64,000 nt of DNA, from the NCBI RefSeq assembly GCF_900637195.1, contig NZ_LR134356.1:2976001-3040000 (forward strand), given 5' to 3'. A program made the translations under genes and the position numbers. Every line of letters starts with the position of its first letter. Position 1 is the stretch's first letter. The stretch is from Mycolicibacterium aurum (GTDB lineage: Bacteria; Actinomycetota; Actinomycetes; Mycobacteriales; Mycobacteriaceae). Shown here in pieces: positions 57,269-64,000 of the stretch. A model generated the notes under the pieces. The model had not been told where the DNA came from and made no database searches. It was given only the letters and a program-made list of their open reading frames with translations.

Positions 57269-58681
57269 GTGGCAGTCCGGATACATTCGGCGCGTTCACA
57301 TCTCGATGAGGGTGTACCGGCAGGCGATGTGTGGGCGGACAATCGGCTTGCGCTACTGGACCAAGCCTTCTACGAGGGCCACCGAGCGGCCGGACAGAAA
57401 GAGGTCATGCAGGTTGGCTGGGTTTACGACCGACCCATCGATCTCGACCAGCTCAGGCAGATGCAGGACGGGCTCGCGCGTGGGTTGCTCGGTCGTCTCA
57501 TCGAACGCTCACCACTACCTTTCGGGCGACATCGCTGGGTCGCGGCGCCCGTACCCCGCAGACTCGCCGTCGCCGACCGTGCTCGCCCACGTTCAGAACT
57601 CGGCGACTGGTTCGACGAGTGCACGCAGCAGCTGATCGACCCGGAGTCCGGGCCCGGGTGGCGTATCGAGGTCCTCCCGCTGGCCGACGGCGCCACCGCC
57701 GTCAGCTTGGTGCTGTCGCACTATGTCATCGACGGCATCGGCGGTGCGGTCGCGGTGACCGAGGCCGTACTGGGGATGCCACGTGACCTCGGCTATCCGC
57801 CGCCACGAAGCCGTTCGCTTCGTCGGGCGCTGATCGAGGACGCAACACAGACATTCGGGGAGTTGCCGGCGGCCGCCCATGCTTTCGTGGCGGCGGTCCG
57901 AGAGGCTCGCCGGCGGCGCGACGAAGACGAACGGTCGCTGCCGTCCCGCGAGGTCCCCGAACCCGGGATCGACGCGGAAAATCCCGTTGTCGCTCCCAGT
58001 GTCTGGATACGTTTCGAGCAGAACGCGTGGAATGCGCGCGCCGCTGCACTGGGCGGCACCCACAGCACGCTCGCCGCCGCATTCACCGCCGCGCTGGACG
58101 CACGTATGGGTCGTCAGCACGGTGGCGTCGACGGCGTCCCCGTGCTGCTCACGGTCAATGACCGCACCAGCGGCGACGATGCGCGCGCGATCGCCGTGAA
58201 GTTCGTCAGAGCAAGGATCGGGGTTGCCGATCTGACCACGGATCTGGCGCCTGCCCGATCAGCCATCAAGAACGCGCTGAAGCTGGCGCAGGAAAACGAC
58301 GACGGCGCAACGCAACTGGTACCACTGACCCCGTTCACGCCAAAGCGAACCTGGCGCGGACTCGCCGAGTACGCACGCAACGACCCCGAGCAGCCGGCGG
58401 TGTGCTCCAACCTGGGCGACACCGGGCCCGCGGCCATTCGTCCGGACGGCTCGCTGTGCGACGCCGCGTTCGCCCGAGGTGCCAGCCAGCACCTGACCCG
58501 CCGCTGGCTCGACCGCATCGGCAGTCAGGTGCACGTCTACTACGGCACTGCGACCGAGATGAACCTGGTCACGATCTACGTCTGCGCCTTCGGCTCCGGC
58601 TCGGTGAGCACCCGGGCCGAACTGGGCGCCCTCGTCGCGCGTGTCAGCCAAGAGTTCGGATTGGTCGGCAGGATCGAGTAG
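57269..58681 (+). CDS. Condensation-fold acyltransferase (PapA/WS-DGAT-like)
   Basis: A protein of about 470 residues in the CoA-dependent acyltransferase / NRPS-condensation superfamily. The catalytic motif reads SHYVIDGIGG near residue 150: the second His and the DG of HHxxxDG are kept, but the first His is Ser. A structural NDRTSGDDARAIAVKFVRARIG lies near 290-310. Mycobacterial PapA proteins and WS/DGAT enzymes acylate lipids, and GPL loci carry related acetyltransferases. GTG at 57269 is preferred over GTG at 57263 because GGAGG then has normal spacing. It could acylate the glycan or take part in release of the peptide; both are inferred. It abuts the convergent transporter gene. Confidence 0.78.
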   Translation: MAVRIHSARSHLDEGVPAGDVWADNRLALLDQAFYEGHRAAGQKEVMQVGWVYDRPIDLDQLRQMQDGLARGLLGRLIERSPLPFGRHRWVAAPVPRRLAVADRARPRSELGDWFDECTQQLIDPESGPGWRIEVLPLADGATAVSLVLSHYVIDGIGGAVAVTEAVLGMPRDLGYPPPRSRSLRRALIEDATQTFGELPAAAHAFVAAVREARRRRDEDERSLPSREVPEPGIDAENPVVAPSVWIRFEQNAWNARAAALGGTHSTLAAAFTAALDARMGRQHGGVDGVPVLLTVNDRTSGDDARAIAVKFVRARIGVADLTTDLAPARSAIKNALKLAQENDDGATQLVPLTPFTPKRTWRGLAEYARNDPEQPAVCSNLGDTGPAAIRPDGSLCDAAFARGASQHLTRRWLDRIGSQVHVYYGTATEMNLVTIYVCAFGSGSVSTRAELGALVARVSQEFGLVGRIE

Positions 58682-60196
58682 CTAATCGGCGAACTCGTCG
58701 CCGAACTCCTTTTGGGCCTGTCGTGCGTGCGCGACCTGGGCCGAGGTGTACCGAATGAACAGCGCCACCGCGCCGAGCAGGACCGCGACTCCCCCGAGCC
58801 ACAGCACACCATGGGTGTAACTGTGGTCCAGGGCGGTGAGCTGAGCGCCGGTCATGCCCGAGACAGGACCGGTGGTGCCACCCAACTGCATTATGCGCCA
58901 GGTGATGACGGCCTGGATGACCACGAGTACTGCCGGACCGCCGACGCTTTGGAGCATCACGATGATCGCCGCGGTGGGACCGATGCGGTCGGGGCCGACA
59001 CTGGCGATCAGCGAAAGGCCGAGGGGCACATTGATGATGCCGATGCCGAAAGCCCCGATCACGATCGGCACCAGCAGGTCCGGGAAATACGCCATGTCAC
59101 CGTGCAGCGTCAGCCCACCGAACACCATTGCGCCGAGGACGAGGGTGCAGCCGCCGATGACGACCAGGCGGGGCGCCAGGGACATCACCACCCGTGAGGA
59201 CACCGCGGTGCCCAGGGCCATCGCGACCGCGATCGGGATGAAGCCCACACCTGCTTGAGCGGGACTGAGTCCCATGATGTTCTGCACGTAGAACGCGACC
59301 AGAACCGTCAGTGTGAAACTCGTTCCGGTACAGAGAAACACGGCGACAAAGCACGCGATTCGGTCCCGGTCCCGGAACAGGCTGAACGGCAAGATCGGAT
59401 TCTCCGCCGTCCGCTCGACGAAGATGAAAGCCAGCAATGCGGCCAGCGCCGCGAATCCGAGACCGAGCGTGGTGGCCGAGAGCCACCCTTTCTCCGGTCC
59501 CATCGACAAGCCGAACACGGTGGCCGTGATGGTCAGCGTGGCCAGCACCGCCCCAGCCACGTCGAGCCTCATTCGCTCCCTCTGGGTCTCCCTGAGCATG
59601 CCGCGGGCCACGCAGATCACCAGGATGCCGATGGGCACATTTACCAGGAACGCCAGTCGCCACGAGATCTCCGTGAGCAACCCGCCTGCCACCAGGCCCA
59701 GGACCGCGCCGATGCTGGCCAGCGCACCGAATACCGCGATCGCCGCGTTGCGCGCCGGGCCTTTCGGAAACGTGGTGGCCAGGAGGGCCGTACACGTGGG
59801 AGTGACGATCGCGGCGGCGACGCCGTGAAGCAGTCGAGCAACCACCAGCGAAGGTCCGTTCCACGCGATCCCACACAGGACCGACGCGAAGGTGAAGAGC
59901 GCAACTCCGGCGATGAACACGCGCTTGCGACCGAACGCGTCGCCGAGACGTCCGCCCAGCAGTATGAGCCCTCCGAACGTCAGCAGATAGGCGGTGATCA
60001 CCCAGGCGCGTGTCGCATCGGAGAGACCCAGTTCGTTCTGGATTCGCGGCAGCGCGAACACCGCGACGGGTCCGTCCATCGCCGCCACCAACTGGACACC
60101 GCCGATCGCCAGGACCGGACCCAGGAAGTGTCGAGAGCGCAGCCAGCCCGGAGAAAACCGTCCTGGTGCGTGCAGCGCGGCCGATTCAGCCGACAT
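58682..60196 (-). CDS. MFS drug/lipid exporter, DHA2 (14-helix) type
   Basis: A 504-residue transporter of the EmrB/QacA group with about 14 hydrophobic segments. Motif A is GGRLGDAFGRKRVFIAG near residues 80-96; motif C-type glycine-rich helices appear near 150-175 (GALASIGAVLGLVAGGLL). N-terminal VAAMDGPVAVFALPRIQNELG matches the DHA2 pattern of an acidic residue in helix 1. It is predicted to sit in the inner membrane and export small hydrophobic compounds with a proton gradient. Its role in this locus may be export of an intermediate or self-protection; neither is shown. It ends exactly where the acyltransferase gene ends. Confidence 0.88.
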   Translation of the reverse strand: MSAESAALHAPGRFSPGWLRSRHFLGPVLAIGGVQLVAAMDGPVAVFALPRIQNELGLSDATRAWVITAYLLTFGGLILLGGRLGDAFGRKRVFIAGVALFTFASVLCGIAWNGPSLVVARLLHGVAAAIVTPTCTALLATTFPKGPARNAAIAVFGALASIGAVLGLVAGGLLTEISWRLAFLVNVPIGILVICVARGMLRETQRERMRLDVAGAVLATLTITATVFGLSMGPEKGWLSATTLGLGFAALAALLAFIFVERTAENPILPFSLFRDRDRIACFVAVFLCTGTSFTLTVLVAFYVQNIMGLSPAQAGVGFIPIAVAMALGTAVSSRVVMSLAPRLVVIGGCTLVLGAMVFGGLTLHGDMAYFPDLLVPIVIGAFGIGIINVPLGLSLIASVGPDRIGPTAAIIVMLQSVGGPAVLVVIQAVITWRIMQLGGTTGPVSGMTGAQLTALDHSYTHGVLWLGGVAVLLGAVALFIRYTSAQVAHARQAQKEFGDEFAD

Positions 60197-60764
60197 CTAT
60201 ATATGCCCCGCTCTGCGTCGTGTACTGCCGGTGTAGCGCCCGACTGTAGCAGTCGGACCCCGCCCCGGGACGGCTAAACTGACGTCAGCGTATATTTGCG
60301 GTCCTCCCCTGCCTCCGGCGCGGGGACGACCGTCTGACGCCCCCGTCGAGCCTCAGAGGTGGGGCATTGCCACCGTGGGACAAGCCGTCGACGCCCCGCT
60401 GTCGGCCGATGGCGCGAGGCGGTCCGATAATGCGACGACGGACGTAATCTCGTGGCGTTGACCCAGCGCAACCGCAGACGAATTCGCAGGTCGCGGCAGC
60501 CTCTTGTCATGGTCGACCCCCCGGTCGCGCGCGCGGCACGCGATCGGGAGGCGATGCCGGTTTCCGGCCGGGCGCGAGGGCGCGCGCGTTTGCCGAAAAT
60601 CACCCGAAGGTGGCGCTTGGCATGATTGACTCTGGCGTCAAATGTATGTCGTCTGTCGCTGCGTCGCGACGTGGGTCGCCCGCCGGTATGCCGATGGCGA
60701 CTGCGGACTTCGACGCGAGTCCCTTGGGTCCGGTACGGAGCCCCGAATTGGGAAGAGGTGAAAG
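60197..60764. other. Long intergenic region between MFS and mmpS
   Basis: 568 bp between two divergent genes. It contains the inverted repeat at 60240-60256 and a TATATTT element near 60290. Open frames here lack start signals and plausible composition. It is large enough to hold two promoters and a regulatory RNA, but none could be defined. Confidence 0.45.
60240..60256. promoter_or_regulatory. Inverted repeat near MFS promoter
   Basis: CCGACTG and CAGTCGG form perfect 7-bp arms with a 3-nt centre, 44 bp upstream of the MFS start. It could be an operator for the transporter gene or a small hairpin in its leader. No regulator gene lies nearby. Confidence 0.35.
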
Positions 60765-61412
60765 GTGGGGCAGGTGGTCGACGGCAGCTTGCCTGATGTG
60801 AACAGTCGAACCGAGCGATCGCAAGCCGAGTTGACACCGTCACATATCGCGTCGACCGATCACCCCGATGCCGTCGATCCACTCCGAGGGGCGTTCTCGG
60901 AGCAGGCAGCTGATCCGACGCAGATGTCTGGCCCGGTTCGATCGACCCGACCGCGTCGTCGCGGACTCGGTTTCGCGCTGTTCACGCTGCTGCGCAAGCT
61001 GTGGATCCCGCTCGTGGTCCTGATTGTGGTCGTGGCGGGAGGTTTCACGGTGTCGCGACTCCACGGTGTCTTCGGATCCGACGACTCGCTCACCTACGGC
61101 GACACCGCCGACGACTCGGCAGCGACCGTCGATCCCAAGATCCTCCGGTACGAGATCTTCGGTCCCCCGGGCACGGTCGCCCAGATCAGCTTCTTCAACG
61201 GAAACGGCGATCCCCAGTTTCTCGAGGGGGTGCCCTTGCCCTGGTCGCTCGAGTTCCCGATCACCGGAGCCGCGGGCGTCGGAAGCATCGCGGCTCAAGG
61301 AGACAGCGAATCCCTTGGCTGTCGCATCGTCGTGGACGGTGAGATCAAGGCTGAAGAGACCGCCACGCACGAGGCCAGCACGTTCACCGCATGTCTACTG
61401 AAGGCCGCATGA
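60765..61412 (+). CDS. mmpS: MmpS-family membrane protein
   Basis: A 215-residue MmpS protein. A long polar N-terminus (residues 1-75, ending RSTRPRRRG) precedes one membrane helix, KLWIPLVVLIVVVAGGFTVS near 82-101. The periplasmic beta-rich domain follows, with LRYEIFGPPGTVAQISFFN near 130-148, PLPWSLEFPI near 158-167 and GCRIVVDG near 186-193, all typical of MmpS. The start GTG at 60765 has GGAAGAGG 6 bp upstream; it makes the protein longer than the usual 140 residues. ATGA overlap with mmpL at 61409-61412 shows translational coupling. MmpS partners MmpL in exporting glycolipids such as GPLs. Confidence 0.92.
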   Translation: MGQVVDGSLPDVNSRTERSQAELTPSHIASTDHPDAVDPLRGAFSEQAADPTQMSGPVRSTRPRRRGLGFALFTLLRKLWIPLVVLIVVVAGGFTVSRLHGVFGSDDSLTYGDTADDSAATVDPKILRYEIFGPPGTVAQISFFNGNGDPQFLEGVPLPWSLEFPITGAAGVGSIAAQGDSESLGCRIVVDGEIKAEETATHEASTFTACLLKAA

Positions 61413-64000
61413 GCAACCATTCTCTGCACAGCCGCCGTCCGCTCGTCGCACGGACGATCCATCGATTCGCCCCGCTGATCATTCTGGCCTGGCTGGCTGT
61501 CGTCGTAGCTCTGACCATGGGCGTGCCCTCGCTGGAACAGGTGGAGAAACAGCATTCTGTATCACTGAATCCTGTTGATGCGCCGTCGATCCAGGCGTCG
61601 GAGCGCATCAACGCAGCATTCGGCTCCGCCGACGGCGGGGGCGTCGTGATGATCGTCCTCGAGGGCCAGGAGCAGCTCGGCGACCAGGCCCATCGGTACT
61701 ACGACCACATGATCCGCCAACTCAAGGCGGACACCGAACACGTGCAGAGCATCCAGGATTTCTGGGGCGACCCGTTGACGCGGGGGGCCGCCCAGAGCGC
61801 TGATGGGAAAGCCGCCTACGTCCAGGTGAGTCTGCCGGGCGGTTCCGATCAGGCGTCGACGAACGCATCGGTGACCGCGATCCGGCATATCGTGGAGAAC
61901 ACGCAGGCGCCGGAAGGCGTCAAGGCATACGTGACGGGCCCGTCCGCGATCGCCACGGATGTCGGCGAAAGTGGCAACCGGACGGTCATTCTCGTCACCG
62001 CCGTCAGCGTCGCGGTCATCTGCGTGATGCTGTTGCTGGTCTATCGATCGGTCACGACGGTCCTGCTGCTGCTGGTCGTGGTGGGCATTCAGCTTCAGGC
62101 CGCGCGCGGCATCGTCGCGCTGCTCGGCCACCACGGCATGCTCGGCCTCACCACCTTCGGTGTCAACCTCCTTGTCGCGCTCTGTATCGCGGCCGGCACC
62201 GATTACGGGATCTTCTTCATCGGGCGCTACCAGGAGGCTCGTCAGGCCGGTGAAGACACAGTGTCGGCCTACTTCACCACCTACCACGGCGTAGCCAAAG
62301 TGGTGCTGGCGTCGGGGCTGACCATCGCCGGCGCGCTGTACTGCCTGAGCTTCACCCGGCTCCCGCTCTTCAACGCTCTGGCCCTGCCCACCGCAATCGG
62401 AGTGATCGTCGCCGTCGCGGTCGCGCTGACCCTGTTTCCGGCGGTCCTGGCCGCCGGCAGCCGATTCGGCCTGTTCGACCCGAAGCGCAACCTGCAGGTT
62501 CGTGGCTGGCGGCGGCTGGGCACCGCCATCGTCCGCTGGCCCGCGCCGATCCTGGTCGCGACGATGGCGATCACCCTGCTGGGTCTGCTGGCGCTGCCGG
62601 GATTCAAGCCCAGCTACAACGACCAGAAGTACCTGCCCCACGACATCCCGGCCAACGCAGGCATGGCTGCCGCCAAACGGCACTTCCCCGAGTCGGCGAT
62701 GATGACGCCGGAGATCCTGATGGTCGAGACGGATCACGACCTCCGCAACCCAGCCGATTTCCTGGTGCTCAACAGATTGGCCAAGGCGATCCTTGCGGTG
62801 CAGGGCATCTCTAACGTGCAGGCCGTGACGCGGCCTGAGGGAATTCCGATGGCGCGCGCCACGATCCCGTACATGCTGAGCATGCAGCAGGCAGGTCAAC
62901 AGCAGTACATGCAGTTCCAGAAGTCGCGCATGGATGACCTGCTGGTGCAGGCGAACATGCTCGAGGAGATGGTCGCCGTCATGCAGCGGATGTACGGCCT
63001 CATGGGACAGATGGTCGACACCACGCGCGACATGGTCGGCACCACCCATGAGGTGCAGGAGATCACCGCCGAACTGCGGGACAACATCGCCAATTTCGAG
63101 GACATGTGGCGACCCATCCGCAACTACCTGTACTGGGAGCCGCACTGCTTCAACATCCCGTTGTGCTTCTCGATCCGGAGCGTATTCGACGTGGTGGACA
63201 GCGTCGACCAGGTGTCGGAGAAACTCGACGGGTTGGTCGCGAATCTGGACCAGCTCAATGTGATACTGCCCCAGATCGTCGATCAGTTCCCCGAGATGAT
63301 CGCGATCATGTCCAGCATGCGCACCATGATGCTCAGCATGCACAGCACCATGTCCGGCATCTTCGGCCAGATGGACAGCAGTACGGGTGAGAACCCGACC
63401 GCGATGGGTAAGGCCTTCGATGCCGCGCAGAACGACGACACCTTCTTCATCCCGCCGGAGGTATTCCAGAACAAGGATTTTCAGCGGGTCATGGACGTCT
63501 TCATCTCCCCCGACGGCAAGTCGGTCCGGATGTTGGTCCTGCAGAACGGTGACCCGGCGTCACCGGAGGGGATCGCACGTGTTGCCGAGATCAAGAGTGC
63601 CGCAGAGGAGGCTCTCAAAGGCACTCCGCTGGAGGGCTCGACGATCTATCTGACAGGCACCGCTGCGATCACCAAGGACATGGTCGTCGGCTCCGAATAC
63701 GATCTGATGATCGCCGTCGTCGCGGCCATCTGCCTGATCTTCATCGTGATGCTGATCATGACGAGAAGCCTCGTCGCCGCGACGGTGATCGTCGGTACCG
63801 TGCTGATCTCGCTGGGAGCCGCTTTCGGTGTGTCGGTTTTCGTATGGCAGTACGTGATCGGAGTGCAGATCCACTGGGCGGTCCTGGTGATGACGGTCAT
63901 CACCTTGTTGGCGGTGGGGTCCGACTACAACTTGCTGCTGGTGGCTCGCATCAAGGACGAGCTCGGCGCCGGTATCAACACCGCGATCATCCGGGCCATG
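61409..64000 (+). CDS. mmpL: MmpL-family RND lipid transporter, partial (runs off window)
   Basis: The first 864 codons of an MmpL protein, open to the window edge with no stop; the usual length is about 960-1,000, so most of it is present. It starts MSNHSLHSRRPLVARTIHRF, followed by the first membrane helix (LIILAWLAVVVALTMGV). Membrane block 1 contains AGTDYGIFFIGRYQEAR near 260, with the Asp-Tyr pair typical of MmpL proton relays; the second pair is VGSDYNLLLVARIK near 837. A large periplasmic region lies between, with Met/Gln-rich helices (residues about 490-660). With MmpS it is predicted to export the finished glycolipopeptide. In GPL loci two mmpL genes often follow mmpS, so another may lie beyond the edge. 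Confidence 0.94.
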   Translation, partial: MSNHSLHSRRPLVARTIHRFAPLIILAWLAVVVALTMGVPSLEQVEKQHSVSLNPVDAPSIQASERINAAFGSADGGGVVMIVLEGQEQLGDQAHRYYDHMIRQLKADTEHVQSIQDFWGDPLTRGAAQSADGKAAYVQVSLPGGSDQASTNASVTAIRHIVENTQAPEGVKAYVTGPSAIATDVGESGNRTVILVTAVSVAVICVMLLLVYRSVTTVLLLLVVVGIQLQAARGIVALLGHHGMLGLTTFGVNLLVALCIAAGTDYGIFFIGRYQEARQAGEDTVSAYFTTYHGVAKVVLASGLTIAGALYCLSFTRLPLFNALALPTAIGVIVAVAVALTLFPAVLAAGSRFGLFDPKRNLQVRGWRRLGTAIVRWPAPILVATMAITLLGLLALPGFKPSYNDQKYLPHDIPANAGMAAAKRHFPESAMMTPEILMVETDHDLRNPADFLVLNRLAKAILAVQGISNVQAVTRPEGIPMARATIPYMLSMQQAGQQQYMQFQKSRMDDLLVQANMLEEMVAVMQRMYGLMGQMVDTTRDMVGTTHEVQEITAELRDNIANFEDMWRPIRNYLYWEPHCFNIPLCFSIRSVFDVVDSVDQVSEKLDGLVANLDQLNVILPQIVDQFPEMIAIMSSMRTMMLSMHSTMSGIFGQMDSSTGENPTAMGKAFDAAQNDDTFFIPPEVFQNKDFQRVMDVFISPDGKSVRMLVLQNGDPASPEGIARVAEIKSAAEEALKGTPLEGSTIYLTGTAAITKDMVVGSEYDLMIAVVAAICLIFIVMLIMTRSLVAATVIVGTVLISLGAAFGVSVFVWQYVIGVQIHWAVLVMTVITLLAVGSDYNLLLVARIKDELGAGINTAIIRAM

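Noticed and set aside
60274..60882. 202-codon minus-strand frame in the mmpS upstream region
   Set aside because: Arg-rich with no recognisable domain, overlaps the start of mmpS, and lacks a convincing start signal.
61562..63343. 593-codon minus-strand frame
   Set aside because: Antisense to mmpL, whose plus-strand frame is open for 864 codons with clear MmpL motifs.

Overview
The window is high-GC actinobacterial DNA, almost certainly from a Mycobacterium (sensu lato). Evidence: an MmpS/MmpL pair, a CYP125-type P450, an LpqH-like lipoprotein, a Mas/Pks5-like polyketide synthase next to a fatty-acyl-AMP ligase, a DUF2505 protein and KstR-type TnnAACnnGTTnnA operators. No rRNA, tRNA, CRISPR array, insertion sequence or phage gene was seen.

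Left flank, about 1-12,011: ordinary chromosomal genes. These are a truncated SDR dehydrogenase, a DapB-like reductase, an RsbW-like kinase with a STAS partner, a HAD phosphatase, a nitronate monooxygenase-like flavoprotein, a TetR/molybdopterin-oxidoreductase operon, a Pro/Ala-rich exported protein, CYP125, a small membrane protein, an XRE regulator, an AhpD-like protein and an LpqH-like lipoprotein. Two good KstR-type operators link part of this flank to sterol catabolism.

Core, about 12,022-38,550: a lipopeptide assembly line. A FAAL (minus strand) diverges from a Mas-like PKS (KS-AT-DH-ER-KR-ACP), which is translationally coupled to an isoprenylcysteine-methyltransferase-like membrane protein. 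Converging on these is an operon of MbtH, a one-module NRPS (C-A-T-E) and a large NRPS (C-A-T-C-A-T-C-A-T-E-C-T). Specificity pockets suggest Thr at positions 1 and 4, both epimerised, with two unassigned residues between. The line ends in C-T with no adenylation, thioesterase or reductase domain, so it differs from the classical glycopeptidolipid (GPL) synthetases, which end in alaninol.

Tailoring and export, about 38,550-64,000: three GPL-type glycosyltransferases, two CmcI-like and three other SAM methyltransferases, a UDP-sugar dehydrogenase and two nucleotide-sugar epimerase/decarboxylase-type SDRs, a GMC oxidoreductase, two Gfo/Idh/MocA oxidoreductases, a sulfotransferase, a condensation-fold acyltransferase, an MFS transporter and mmpS-mmpL (mmpL runs off the window). 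Together they predict a glycosylated, O-methylated and possibly sulfated and acylated lipotetrapeptide for the outer envelope: related to GPLs but with a different peptide order, a different acyl-chain synthase and an unexplained release step. Products are inferred from sequence only.
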